This document shows positions 53,978 to 62,943 of a stretch of DNA of 64,000 nucleotides, one piece after another. This stretch comes from Octadecabacter sp. B2R22 (GTDB lineage Bacteria > Pseudomonadota > Alphaproteobacteria > Rhodobacterales > Rhodobacteraceae), in assembly GCF_018861045.1 (NCBI RefSeq), contig NZ_JAHKQJ010000007.1:1147511-1211510 (forward strand). Reading direction: 5' to 3'. A program made the translations under genes and the position numbers. The first letter of the stretch is position 1. Every line of letters starts with the position of its first letter. The notes beneath the pieces were generated by a model that ran no database searches, had not been told where the DNA came from, and worked only from the letters and a program-made list of their open reading frames with translations.

Positions 53978-54483
53978 TGGCTTCGTCCTTCGAGGAAAAG
54001 GGTTTGATGGGCTGTGAGTCGCATCATGCATTCCGCCGAGGCGGGCCCTGCCCCCGTTCCACCGCCCCATTGAACATATTCCCAATCACAGGCCGCATCG
54101 CGAAAGGCGACCCATTTGCGTTGCATGTCCCGCAGCAATTCGACTGCATCCGGAATCTGTGGGTTAAAGGCTGCGTTGTCCTCGGCCAATTCGACCTGCT
54201 GCACAAGCAATCGCTGATAAACCGTATTGAGACGCTGATCCCATTGTTGCCACTCTTGGCTCATACAGTACCCTTGGCCGAGCGTTGATTGCCCCGCTTC
54301 GGTCGTCATGCAGTCGTTTGACGCACGCCCGATGCACGATTCCCGATCAGCACGCGTTTCGGCGTTTTCCAAACACAGATCAAGAATCGCGACATCGTAG
54401 TCATCGTAGTCATCGTTCAGATCTTGCGCCGCGACCCCGAAAGGCACTGAGAGCCCCAGAACTAAAATTAGGATCGAACGCAT
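53974..54483 (-). CDS. Exported LprI-family protein, copy 2
   Basis: A 169-residue protein: signal peptide (LILVLGLSVPFGVAAQ), an acidic DDYDDYD segment, then the same layout as the gene downstream (CIGRASNDCM, WDQRLNTVYQRLL, RKWVAFRDAACDWEY, CMMRLTAHQTLFLE). The two are tandem paralogues with coupled translation. ATG 54483 with GAGG upstream is preferred over GTG 54498. The cysteine spacing suggests two or three disulphides. A periplasmic or surface inhibitor role is possible. Confidence 0.78.
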   Translation of the reverse strand: MRSILILVLGLSVPFGVAAQDLNDDYDDYDVAILDLCLENAETRADRESCIGRASNDCMTTEAGQSTLGQGYCMSQEWQQWDQRLNTVYQRLLVQQVELAEDNAAFNPQIPDAVELLRDMQRKWVAFRDAACDWEYVQWGGGTGAGPASAECMMRLTAHQTLFLEGRSH

Positions 54484-54529
54484 ACTGATAAACCTCACAC
54501 TTCATTGCCGCGCGTAGAAGGTTTGGTGT

Positions 54530-55729
54530 TCAGGCCACTTGGGCTTGATAGACCGCACTGACTTCGGCGCGAATAATACGCGCAATCAGGGTGCAATCCT
54601 CAGTGGTAAAGGTCAACGGCAAGCGCATATCGATGATGCCTGCCAAAATGCGGTCGCTGTCTGGCATTTTTTCGGACGGGGCATACCGCCAACTGTCATA
54701 GCGGGACGTGAACCCTGTCGGCTCTGCACCGCCGAACCATTTCAGCTCAACCCCGCGCGCGAGGCATCGTGCAATCACATCCTGAACGGCTGCAGGGGGC
54801 CAGTCTAACAAAAGGAACTGGAACGATGACGCCACAAAGCCCTCTTTTTCGGGGCGTGGTGGCACGTGCAATCCGGGTGTCTCTGTCAGTCCGGTTTCAA
54901 CCTCACGATAAAGCGCGTTCCAACGGTCGCATTGGGTCTGCAAATCCGCCAATTGCGGTCGCAAAATCGCGGCGCGCAGATTGTCCATTCGGCCCGATAT
55001 ATTGGGTGTTTCATATTTGATCTGCTTAAACGTCTCGACGGGCGGTGCAGCACGGTGGCGTTCAAACAGCATATAGCTGCCAGACAACATGATCGCGCGG
55101 GCCATTCCCTCAGCATCATCCGAGATCAGCAAGCCGCCTTCGCCGGAATTCATATGCTTGTAGGTTTGCGTCGAATAACAGCCAAACCTCCCCCAACGCC
55201 CCGACGGTATCCCGTTCCATGTGGCGCCCATCGTGTGCGCGCAATCCTCGATCACTGTCACACCGGCATCGTCGCATAGGGCCATCAGGGCCTCCATGTC
55301 GCAGATATGGCCGCGCATATGTGACAGCAATAGCACCTTTGACTGTGTGATCTTATCCGCAAGATCATCCAAATCGATGACAAGGTCCTCTGTCACGCCG
55401 ACATAGATTGGTGTCCCCCCAACCGCAGCAATCGCACCCGGTACGGGCGCAAGCGTGAACGCATTCGTCAGAACGGTATCGCCATGTCCCACACCGCAAG
55501 CGCGCAGTGCGGTCGTCATCGCATATCCGCCAGACGCCACCGCAAGGCAGTATTTCGCACCTGTTGCGGCTGCAAATTCTTCTTCCAACAACGCGGTTTC
55601 AGCGATCTCATCACCCTGCGTGTTATAGCGATGCAAGCGTCCGTGATTCATCACGGCAAGGGCGGCATCAATGCCAGCCTGTGGGATCGGTTCTTGTTGG
55701 GTGAAACTGCCGGTAAATTTTTCTGTCAT
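54530..55729 (-). CDS. DegT/DnrJ/EryC1/StrS-family aminotransferase
   Basis: A PLP enzyme of the sugar-aminotransferase class, 399 residues from ATG 55729 (ATG 55750 is also possible; neither has a clear ribosome site). ASGGYAMTTALRACGVGHGD binds cofactor, VTVIEDCAHTMGAT carries the PLP aspartate, and YKHMNSGEGGLL the Schiff-base lysine. Family members add amino groups to nucleotide sugars for surface glycans or antibiotics. No sugar-nucleotide gene is beside it, although glmU/glmS are 1 kb away. The real substrate is unknown. Confidence 0.85.
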   Translation of the reverse strand: MTEKFTGSFTQQEPIPQAGIDAALAVMNHGRLHRYNTQGDEIAETALLEEEFAAATGAKYCLAVASGGYAMTTALRACGVGHGDTVLTNAFTLAPVPGAIAAVGGTPIYVGVTEDLVIDLDDLADKITQSKVLLLSHMRGHICDMEALMALCDDAGVTVIEDCAHTMGATWNGIPSGRWGRFGCYSTQTYKHMNSGEGGLLISDDAEGMARAIMLSGSYMLFERHRAAPPVETFKQIKYETPNISGRMDNLRAAILRPQLADLQTQCDRWNALYREVETGLTETPGLHVPPRPEKEGFVASSFQFLLLDWPPAAVQDVIARCLARGVELKWFGGAEPTGFTSRYDSWRYAPSEKMPDSDRILAGIIDMRLPLTFTTEDCTLIARIIRAEVSAVYQAQVA

Positions 55730-55774
55730 AGTGTGTTTGTGCGCAGCCATCTGGACTGGGTCAACACGTTTCGA

Positions 55775-56437
55775 TCAGTCCAGTAGGCGGGCCACGACAG
55801 CGGGAAGGTCAGCGAAGTCATCTAGCAAGGCTTCTGGTTCAAGCGCAGCCATATCTTCACCCGATGGTCCGAACGTCACGAGGATTGACGGAACCCCACC
55901 ATTCTTGGATGTATTGCGATCAGTGTCGCTGTCCCCAACCAAACACGTGAGCGCCGGATCGCCGCCCGCACGCCTTGCTGCTTCGAACAAATGTTCTGGG
56001 TCAGGTTTGCGCACTCGCAAAGTGTCCGCCCCAACCAAAGAGGCAAACGCATCGCGAACACCCAAGCGGCGCATAAGGTCTTCGGCGAGCCCTTCGGGTT
56101 TGTTCGTCGCGATGCCCACGCCGTATCCTGCGACCTTTAACGCCTCAACTGCGTCCATCGCACGGGGGTAAAGGACGGTATGCGTATCGATATCTTGGGC
56201 ATAGGCCTCCAACAAAATGGGATACTGGCGCAGAATTTCATCTTCTCCGAACCCTTCAACACGGCTGAAACCCAGCTTCAGCATGGCACGCCCCCCCCGC
56301 AAAGCAGTCCCCGCATCTGTGGCTGGATCAAGCAGTGCGCCAAGCCCGAGACCTTCAAAACATACGTTTGCCGCTGCGATAAGATCGCCGGATGTATCCG
56401 CCAATGTCCCGTCGAGATCAAAGATAACCGTTTTCAT
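55775..56437 (-). CDS. gph: Phosphoglycolate phosphatase-like HAD hydrolase
   Basis: A 220-residue HAD phosphatase. Motif I is VIFDLDGTLADTSGDL with the nucleophile Asp, motif II is GIATNKPEG, motif III uses the Lys of VRKPDPEHLF, and motif IV is LVGDSDTDRNTSKNGG. These match the Gph group, which removes phosphoglycolate formed by Rubisco oxygenation or DNA repair. Specificity within the HAD family is hard to read. It is divergent from glmU, with 140 bases between the starts. Confidence 0.85.
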   Translation of the reverse strand: MKTVIFDLDGTLADTSGDLIAAANVCFEGLGLGALLDPATDAGTALRGGRAMLKLGFSRVEGFGEDEILRQYPILLEAYAQDIDTHTVLYPRAMDAVEALKVAGYGVGIATNKPEGLAEDLMRRLGVRDAFASLVGADTLRVRKPDPEHLFEAARRAGGDPALTCLVGDSDTDRNTSKNGGVPSILVTFGPSGEDMAALEPEALLDDFADLPAVVARLLD

Positions 56438-56577
56438 ATGTCCTGCCCTATTCCAAAACTGGTGTTAACGTCTCTGTAACCAAGCGACACGGGATGTGAA
56501 CCCCCATATCAGGTCCGGGCCTTGCGCTATTGGCATTCACGGCTATGAAGGTCGCAAAAGTAATAAGGGTTGGGCAC

Positions 56578-57930
56578 ATGGCAGTCGCGTTGATAATTCT
56601 GGCCGCAGGTAAAGGGTCTCGGATGAAATCCGACTTGCCAAAAGTCCTGCACAAAATCGCTGGTGCGCCGTTGCTGGTGCACGCGATGAAGTCTGGCGCG
56701 TCCCTTGAGCCGGAAAAAACCATTGTTGTGACTGGCCACGGCGCTGAACTCGTGGAAGCGGCTGCGCGCGATTGGTCTGATGATGCGCAGGTCGTTTTAC
56801 AGTCCGAACAGCTTGGTACGGGGCATGCGGTTTTGCAGGCCCAAGACGCCCTAGATGGGTTTGAGGGCGATGCGATTGTGCTTTACGGTGACACGCCGTT
56901 TATCCAACCTGAAACACTTGAGGCTATGATCGCGGCACGTGCAGAAAACGACGTTGTTGTACTGGGCTTTGACGCAGCCGACCCTGGACGTTACGGGCGG
57001 TTGGTGATGAAAGGCGACGCACTGGATGCCATCGTAGAATACAAAGACGCCGATGACGCCACCCGCGCCATAACACTATGTAATTCAGGCGTTATTTGTG
57101 CAAAATCAGACGTTTTGTTCGACCTTTTGGATAAGGTCACAGATGACAACGCTGCTGGCGAATACTACCTTACGGACATCATCGGCATTGCCCGTGCCCA
57201 AGAGCTATCCGCCACCGTGGTGCGCTGCGATGAGGCCGAAACAATGGGCATCAATTCACGCGCCGAATTGGCCGTTGCAGAGGTCGCGTTTCAAACCCGC
57301 GCCCGCAGCGACGCCATGGAAAACGGTGTGACGTTACAAGCGCCCGACACCGTTTATTTCAGCCATGATACCTATATTGGCACAGATGCAATCGTTGAAC
57401 CGAATGTCGTGTTCGCCGTTGGCGTGACCGTTGAAAACAACGCAACGATCCGCGCTTTTAGTCACCTAGAAGGCTGCCACGTGTCACGTGACAGCGTTGT
57501 CGGCCCTTATGCTCGTCTGCGCCCCGGTGCGGAGCTTGCCGAGGGTGTGAAGATCGGCAATTTCGTCGAAATTAAGAACGCCTACCTTGATGCAGGGTCG
57601 AAAGTGAACCACCTCAGCTATATCGGTGACGCACAGGTAGGTGAGCGTACAAACATCGGCGCAGGCACCATCACCTGCAACTACGACGGTGTTTTCAAAC
57701 ACAAAACAACAATCGGTGCGGATGTCTTCGTCGGGTCAAACACCATGCTTGTGGCCCCCGTTACACTGGGCGACGAAAGCATGACAGCGACCGGAACGGT
57801 CGTCACACGCGATGTGCCCGACGGCGATTTGGCTGTCGGTCGCGCCCGTCAGGAAAACAAAGCCGGATTTGCACGGCGGATGTTCGAAAAGTTAAAGTCA
57901 AAGAAGGCCAAAGCGGCTAAGGAGACCTGA
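56578..57930 (+). CDS. glmU: Bifunctional GlcN-1-P acetyltransferase / UDP-GlcNAc pyrophosphorylase
   Basis: Makes UDP-GlcNAc for peptidoglycan and LPS in two steps. The 450-residue protein has the nucleotidyltransferase loop ILAAGKGSRMKSDLPKVLH at the N-terminus, GTGHAV and LYGDTPF, then a left-handed beta-helix acetyltransferase domain from about residue 250 (NFVEIKNA, SYIGDAQVG, ITCNYDG with catalytic region). AAGGG precedes ATG 56578; an upstream TTG at 56530 is less likely. glmS starts 2 bases after the stop. Confidence 0.95.
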   Translation: MAVALIILAAGKGSRMKSDLPKVLHKIAGAPLLVHAMKSGASLEPEKTIVVTGHGAELVEAAARDWSDDAQVVLQSEQLGTGHAVLQAQDALDGFEGDAIVLYGDTPFIQPETLEAMIAARAENDVVVLGFDAADPGRYGRLVMKGDALDAIVEYKDADDATRAITLCNSGVICAKSDVLFDLLDKVTDDNAAGEYYLTDIIGIARAQELSATVVRCDEAETMGINSRAELAVAEVAFQTRARSDAMENGVTLQAPDTVYFSHDTYIGTDAIVEPNVVFAVGVTVENNATIRAFSHLEGCHVSRDSVVGPYARLRPGAELAEGVKIGNFVEIKNAYLDAGSKVNHLSYIGDAQVGERTNIGAGTITCNYDGVFKHKTTIGADVFVGSNTMLVAPVTLGDESMTATGTVVTRDVPDGDLAVGRARQENKAGFARRMFEKLKSKKAKAAKET

Positions 57931-57932
57931 AA

Positions 57933-59750
57933 ATGTGTGGTATTGTAGGTGTTCTAGGGCGGCACGAAGCTGCGCCCATCCTCGTTGAAGCGCTGAAAAA
58001 GCTGGAATATCGCGGCTATGACAGCGCCGGTATTGCAACCGTAAATGGTGGCGATCTGGATCGCCGTCGCGCCGTCGGCAAACTGGTTAACCTGCAAGAT
58101 TTGCTGGTCCATGAACCACTTGCCGGCAAGTCTGGGATCGGCCACACCCGCTGGGCGACCCACGGCGAACCGAACGTAAAAAACGCCCACCCCCACCAGA
58201 CACGTCGCGTGGCCGTTGTTCATAACGGTATCATCGAAAACTTCCGCGAGCTGCGCGAAGAATTGTCTGCCAAAGGCATCGGCTATGAAACCGATACCGA
58301 CACAGAAACCGTCGCACTTCTGGCGCAAAGCTATCTGGATCAGGGCGATGCGCCCCAAGACGCCGCAGAAAAGACCATTGCCCGCTTGGACGGTGCTTAC
58401 GCGCTCTGTTTCCTGTTTGAGGGCGAAGACGACCTTATGATCGCGGCGCGCAAAGGGTCTCCCTTAGCGATCGGCCATGGAGACGGCGAAAACTTTGTCG
58501 GGTCTGACGCGATTGCGCTGGCACCGATGACTGACAAGATCACCTACCTCGAAGAAGGTGACTGGGCGATCATCACACGCTCAAGCATTGAAATCCGAGA
58601 CGCCGAAGGCCGCATCGCAAATCGTGACATGCGCGTGATCGAGGTCGACGTTTCTGCGGTCGATAAGGGTGGCTATAAACACTACATGGCGAAAGAAATC
58701 GCCGAGCAGCCCTCTGTGCTGACAAATGCCTTGGGCTACTACATCAAGGACGGCAAAATTGAACTGCCTGACGGTGGGCTCGACTTCACGAAGATTGACC
58801 GCCTGTCGATGGTGGCCTGCGGCACTGCATTCTTCGCCTGCCTTACCGCGAAATACTGGTTCGAGCAGATCGCCCGCCTGCCCGTTGATGTCGATGTCGC
58901 GTCCGAGTTCCGCTACCGTGAACCACCGATCCCGAACCGCACGGCTGCCCTCTTCGTAAGCCAGTCCGGCGAAACCGCCGACACCTTGGCCGCACTTCGT
59001 TACTGCAACGAGAAAGCCGACAAGATCGTCTCCGTGGTCAACGTCCCCGAAAGCTCTATCGCGCGAGAAAGCGATTTGGCACTGCCAATTCTAGCAGGTC
59101 GCGAGATCGGTGTGGCGTCCACCAAAGCGTTCACCTGTCAGCTCACGGTCCTTGCGATTCTTGCGCTGAAGGCCGCTCAAGATCGTGGCCATATGGACGC
59201 GGCGCAGGTCGCCGAGGCGCTTGAGCAGCTGCAATCCGTTCCCGGTTTGATGAACCAGGCCTTGACGCTTGGTGATCGCTCAAAGGCCGTTTCCCGTAAG
59301 CTATCAGAAGCGCGTGACATCTTGTTCTTGGGCCGCGGCGCGATGTACCCCCTCGCCCATGAAGGTGCACTTAAACTAAAAGAAATCAGCTATATACACG
59401 CCGAAGCTTACGCTTCAGGTGAACTCAAGCACGGCCCAATCGCGCTGGTCGACGAACATGTTCCTGTGATCGTTATGGCCCCGCGTGATGCCCTGTTCGA
59501 CAAGACGATTTCGAACATGCAAGAAGTCATGGCCCGTGGCGGTAAGGTGTTGTTGATCACCGACGCTCAAGGTGCCAAAGAAGCTGGGAGCGGTGTTTGG
59601 GACACGATCCTGATGCCGGAAGCGGGCTCTTTCATCGCGCCGATCCTTTATGCAATTCCTGCTCAGTTGATCGCCTATCACACCGCTGTCGCCAAAGGCA
59701 CAGACGTTGACCAACCACGTAACCTCGCAAAATCGGTAACAGTAGAATGA
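57933..59750 (+). CDS. glmS: Glutamine--fructose-6-phosphate aminotransferase
   Basis: Forms glucosamine-6-P from fructose-6-P and glutamine, feeding GlmM and GlmU. The 605-residue protein starts CGIVGVLG, where Cys is the exposed glutaminase nucleophile after Met removal. HTRWATHG and NGIIENF complete the glutaminase half. Two SIS domains follow (SQSGETADTLAAL, LGRGAMYPLAHEGALKLKE). AAGGAG precedes the ATG. There is no glmS ribozyme: only 2 bases separate it from glmU. The next gene overlaps by 4 bases. Confidence 0.96.
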   Translation: MCGIVGVLGRHEAAPILVEALKKLEYRGYDSAGIATVNGGDLDRRRAVGKLVNLQDLLVHEPLAGKSGIGHTRWATHGEPNVKNAHPHQTRRVAVVHNGIIENFRELREELSAKGIGYETDTDTETVALLAQSYLDQGDAPQDAAEKTIARLDGAYALCFLFEGEDDLMIAARKGSPLAIGHGDGENFVGSDAIALAPMTDKITYLEEGDWAIITRSSIEIRDAEGRIANRDMRVIEVDVSAVDKGGYKHYMAKEIAEQPSVLTNALGYYIKDGKIELPDGGLDFTKIDRLSMVACGTAFFACLTAKYWFEQIARLPVDVDVASEFRYREPPIPNRTAALFVSQSGETADTLAALRYCNEKADKIVSVVNVPESSIARESDLALPILAGREIGVASTKAFTCQLTVLAILALKAAQDRGHMDAAQVAEALEQLQSVPGLMNQALTLGDRSKAVSRKLSEARDILFLGRGAMYPLAHEGALKLKEISYIHAEAYASGELKHGPIALVDEHVPVIVMAPRDALFDKTISNMQEVMARGGKVLLITDAQGAKEAGSGVWDTILMPEAGSFIAPILYAIPAQLIAYHTAVAKGTDVDQPRNLAKSVTVE

Positions 59751-60433
59751 TCCCTATCGAAGATGCAGTCGCCACATTGCAGATGCAAGGCGACGCGCAA
59801 AAGGCCCTTGAGATGCGCAAGTATCACAAGGCCGACCGCCCCTATTTTGGTGTGGCCAATCCTGCGATCGACGCCGCCGTCAAAGACTGGCGCGCGGAGC
59901 TTTCGCTTGATGACCGTCTGACGCTCGCATCTGAACTTTGGGACACCAATATCCATGAATGCCGTGTCGCAGCCGCCAAGCTCTTGGTGCAGGCGCGCAT
60001 TCGGCCAGATGACGCGGCGTGGGAGTTAATCACATCTTGGGTTCCTCAGTTTGATGCTTGGGCAATTGCCGATCATGTGTGCGGTGCGGGATCCCGGCGG
60101 CTCCTTGCGGACCCTGCCCGTCTGGACGAAGTCGAAACATGGACAACATCTGATCACATGTGGACCAAACGTGCCGCTTTGGTGATGACCCTTCCGTGGA
60201 CCAAAATGAACAACCCCAAGGCGGCTGACTTGGCCGCGCGGGAACGGATTTTAGGCTGGGCGGCGGACTACACAACCGACCAAGCATGGTTCATCCAGAA
60301 ATCCATTTCATGGTGGCTGCGTGAACTCGGGCGTCATGATGCACCACGTGTTCGGACATTTCTGGCCGACCATGGCGACGCGATGAAACCTTTCGCCCGC
60401 AAGGACGCAAGCCGAAAACTGCCGCCTGCATAA
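59747..60433 (+). CDS. DNA alkylation repair protein, AlkD-like
   Basis: A 228-residue HEAT-like repeat protein of the DNA alkylation repair family. FGVANPAIDAAV near the N-terminus, LWDTNIHECRVAAAKLLVQ, DAWAIADHVC and the late WFIQKSISWWLRELGRHD are typical, as is the Trp/Asp-rich surface that holds damaged bases in AlkD. The ATG lies in the glmS stop (ATGA), so it is cotranslated with glmS, an odd functional pairing. It may be a repair glycosylase or a non-enzymatic relative. Confidence 0.82.
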   Translation: MIPIEDAVATLQMQGDAQKALEMRKYHKADRPYFGVANPAIDAAVKDWRAELSLDDRLTLASELWDTNIHECRVAAAKLLVQARIRPDDAAWELITSWVPQFDAWAIADHVCGAGSRRLLADPARLDEVETWTTSDHMWTKRAALVMTLPWTKMNNPKAADLAARERILGWAADYTTDQAWFIQKSISWWLRELGRHDAPRVRTFLADHGDAMKPFARKDASRKLPPA

Positions 60434-60490
60434 CGGCCGCCTTGCCCATGCTTACGTCTAAGTGCATCCCTTGTGCCAAAGGAGCCCTCT

Positions 60491-61150
60491 ATGATTGACC
60501 TGACGCCACAGGTGAACGCGTTGTCCGATCTGATCCAACCTTTGCGAGAGGGTCCGGCACGGGTATTGGCTGCTATTTCAGGCCCACCGGCAAGCGGCAA
60601 AACGACCTTGGCCAGCGAACTTGCACGGCGTCTCAACGATCAAAAATGCGAGACATCCGTGGTCCCGATGGACGGGTTTCATCTGGACAACGCCGTGCTA
60701 GTCGAAATGGGCGAACTGTCCCGCAAAGGCGCGCCCCAGACCTTTGATGGGGCTGGGTTCGTGCATATGGTGCGCCGCCTGAAAGAACGCGTCGATGTTG
60801 CCGTGCCTTTGTTTGATCGCTCTCGCGACATCTCGATTGCGGGGGCTCGGATTGTGCCGGCCAGCGCCGAAGTGGTGATCGTTGAAGGCAACTATCTACT
60901 GTTTGATGATGCGCCATGGTTCAACCTTGCGCCGCTATGGACCCTGTCGGTGCGTCTGGACGTCCCGATGCCCGATCTTCGCGCGCGGCTCATCCAACGT
61001 TGGTTGGGTCATGGTCTCAGCTCTGCGGCGGCAACACGGCGCGCGACGTCAAATGACATTCCCAACGCCCAAGCCGTCTTGGATCGCGGCCTTCCTGCGA
61101 CGGTGACACTGCTTGCGGATGGAACATTGCAGGGCTTTGACCCTAGCTGA
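60491..61150 (+). CDS. P-loop nucleoside/nucleotide kinase family protein
   Basis: A 219-residue kinase of the uridine kinase/PanK-like/FrcK group. Walker A is [13 protein letters not shown] near residues 28-40, [10 protein letters not shown] is the substrate loop typical of this family, and [15 protein letters not shown] is the Walker B strand. Proteins of this type are sometimes annotated as fructose-transport kinases (FrcK), but no sugar ABC genes are near. GGAG lies 6 bases before ATG 60491. The last 8 bases overlap the convergent adenine deaminase gene. Confidence 0.8.
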   Translation: MIDLTPQVNALSDLIQPLREGPARVLAAISGPPASGKTTLASELARRLNDQKCETSVVPMDGFHLDNAVLVEMGELSRKGAPQTFDGAGFVHMVRRLKERVDVAVPLFDRSRDISIAGARIVPASAEVVIVEGNYLLFDDAPWFNLAPLWTLSVRLDVPMPDLRARLIQRWLGHGLSSAAATRRATSNDIPNAQAVLDRGLPATVTLLADGTLQGFDPS

Positions 61151-62849
61151 TTATCTCAAATTTTGCGACGTCGACCATGCCGCGATCCGTGATCTTCAAC
61201 ATCGGGATCACAGGCAACGCTAAAAACGCGAGCTGCAAGAATGGCTCTTCTAAGGTCACACCCAGCGCACGCGCTGCATCCCGTAACGTTTCAAGGCTGG
61301 CGCGCACATCTTCGAACGGTTTCAGAGACATAAGCCCAGCCACAGGCAAGGCAAGTTCCGCCACAATTTCACCGCCCGAGGCGACGACAAAACCGCCCTC
61401 AAGGTCTGTCATCCGATTGCAGGCCAGCGCCATGTCATCATAATCCGCCCCAACGCAGGCGATGTTGTGATGGTCATGACAAACAGTCGACGCGATGGCC
61501 CCTGTTTTCAGGCCAAACCCTTTGACGAAGCCCGTTGCGATATTGCCGTTGATTCCGTGACGTTCAATCACCGCGATCTTGACCAGATCACGCTGAGTAT
61601 TAGGCTGTTTGTCGCCATTCTTTGGCTCGATCACCTCATGCAGGTGGTCGGTGATGATTTTACCGGGGATCACGCCGATCACATCGGTTTCGCTGCGGTT
61701 GGATGTGGTGCGAAAATCGCTAGCCGATACCTTGGGCGCTTTTACGGATTGGCGACCAATCACTGGCGTAATCTTGCGAGCGTTAAACGCGGCCTCTGCG
61801 GCGTGGACACCACCACACAACGTCAGCTGCGCGTCGCAGTCTTCTAGGCTTCCGAGCGCCACAATGTCAGCCCTCTGCCCTGGCGCAATGAGTCCCCTAT
61901 CTTTTAGGCCAAATGCCTCTGCCGCCGAAAGAGAGGCTGCGCGATACGCGGCAACAGGCGAAACCCCGCGCGCGACAGCCGTCCTGATAAGGTAATCAAG
62001 GTGGCCATGTTCGCCGATATCCAAGGGATTTCGATCATCTGTGCACAAACACATATAGCTTGCCGTGCGTTCGTCCAGCAAAGGCAACAGCGCATCAAGG
62101 TCCTTTGAAACCGATCCTTCCCGGATCAGGACACGCAGCCCCTTTTGCAGCTTTTCACGGGCCTCATCAGCGCTGGTGGCTTCGTGTTCAGTACGGATAC
62201 CCGCTGCGATGTAGGCGTTCAGATCGCGCCCTGACAACAAAGGCGCATGCCCGTCGATGTGCCCGCCTTTGAACGCCTCAAGCTTGGCCATGATACCTGC
62301 GTCTTGATGGATCACACCGGGGTAATTCATGACTTCGGCCAGCCCGATGACCTGCGGATGCCCCATCAGCGGAATCAAGTCGTCCGCTTCAATACGGGCG
62401 CCAGAGGTTTCCATATCCGTAGACGGCACACAGGAACTAAGGTTCACGCGGATATCTAGAACCGTTTCCAACGCCGCATCCAAGAAATACTGAATGCCTG
62501 CGACGCCCAGAACATTGGCAATCTCATGGGGATCGCAAATCGCGGTCGTCACACCCAGCGGCGTCACCAAACGGTCAAACTCGAACGGAGTGACGAGGCT
62601 GGATTCAATATGCAGATGGGTGTCGATGAACCCCGGAACGAGAGTTAGTCCCGTGACATCGACCACCTCGCGGCCGTCATAGCTGTCGCAGGTTCCGACG
62701 ATCGTATCGCCACAGATTGCAACGTCACCCTCTAAGAAAGCTCCGGTAATGACATCAAAAATGCGTCCGCCGCGCAGGACAAGTTCGGCGGGGTCGTCCC
62801 CGCGCCCTTGGGCAATTCTATCGCTAAGTTCGGCGGGGCTACGTTGCAT
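61143..62849 (-). CDS. ade: Adenine deaminase
   Basis: Converts adenine to hypoxanthine in purine salvage with a binuclear metal centre. The 568-residue protein of the amidohydrolase family shows [16 protein letters not shown] (metal His pair), [37 protein letters not shown] and, late, [11 protein letters not shown], which fits the long bacterial adenine deaminase rather than the short adenosine-deaminase-like type. GGAG lies 7 bases before ATG 62849. A GGDEF-EAL gene follows. Confidence 0.93.
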   Translation of the reverse strand: MQRSPAELSDRIAQGRGDDPAELVLRGGRIFDVITGAFLEGDVAICGDTIVGTCDSYDGREVVDVTGLTLVPGFIDTHLHIESSLVTPFEFDRLVTPLGVTTAICDPHEIANVLGVAGIQYFLDAALETVLDIRVNLSSCVPSTDMETSGARIEADDLIPLMGHPQVIGLAEVMNYPGVIHQDAGIMAKLEAFKGGHIDGHAPLLSGRDLNAYIAAGIRTEHEATSADEAREKLQKGLRVLIREGSVSKDLDALLPLLDERTASYMCLCTDDRNPLDIGEHGHLDYLIRTAVARGVSPVAAYRAASLSAAEAFGLKDRGLIAPGQRADIVALGSLEDCDAQLTLCGGVHAAEAAFNARKITPVIGRQSVKAPKVSASDFRTTSNRSETDVIGVIPGKIITDHLHEVIEPKNGDKQPNTQRDLVKIAVIERHGINGNIATGFVKGFGLKTGAIASTVCHDHHNIACVGADYDDMALACNRMTDLEGGFVVASGGEIVAELALPVAGLMSLKPFEDVRASLETLRDAARALGVTLEEPFLQLAFLALPVIPMLKITDRGMVDVAKFEIIS

Positions 62850-62943
62850 TTCATATCTCCTGCTAGGGGCACAAGAGACATGAGAACCCCGTCAAGGTCC
62901 AGTGCGCAGATTAGCTCAAGCAGCTTCATTGCGAACATGAAGA

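Noticed and set aside
57917-57935. Possible glmS ribozyme or riboswitch before glmS.
   Set aside because: Only 2 bases separate glmU and glmS, and the ribozyme is not expected in this group.
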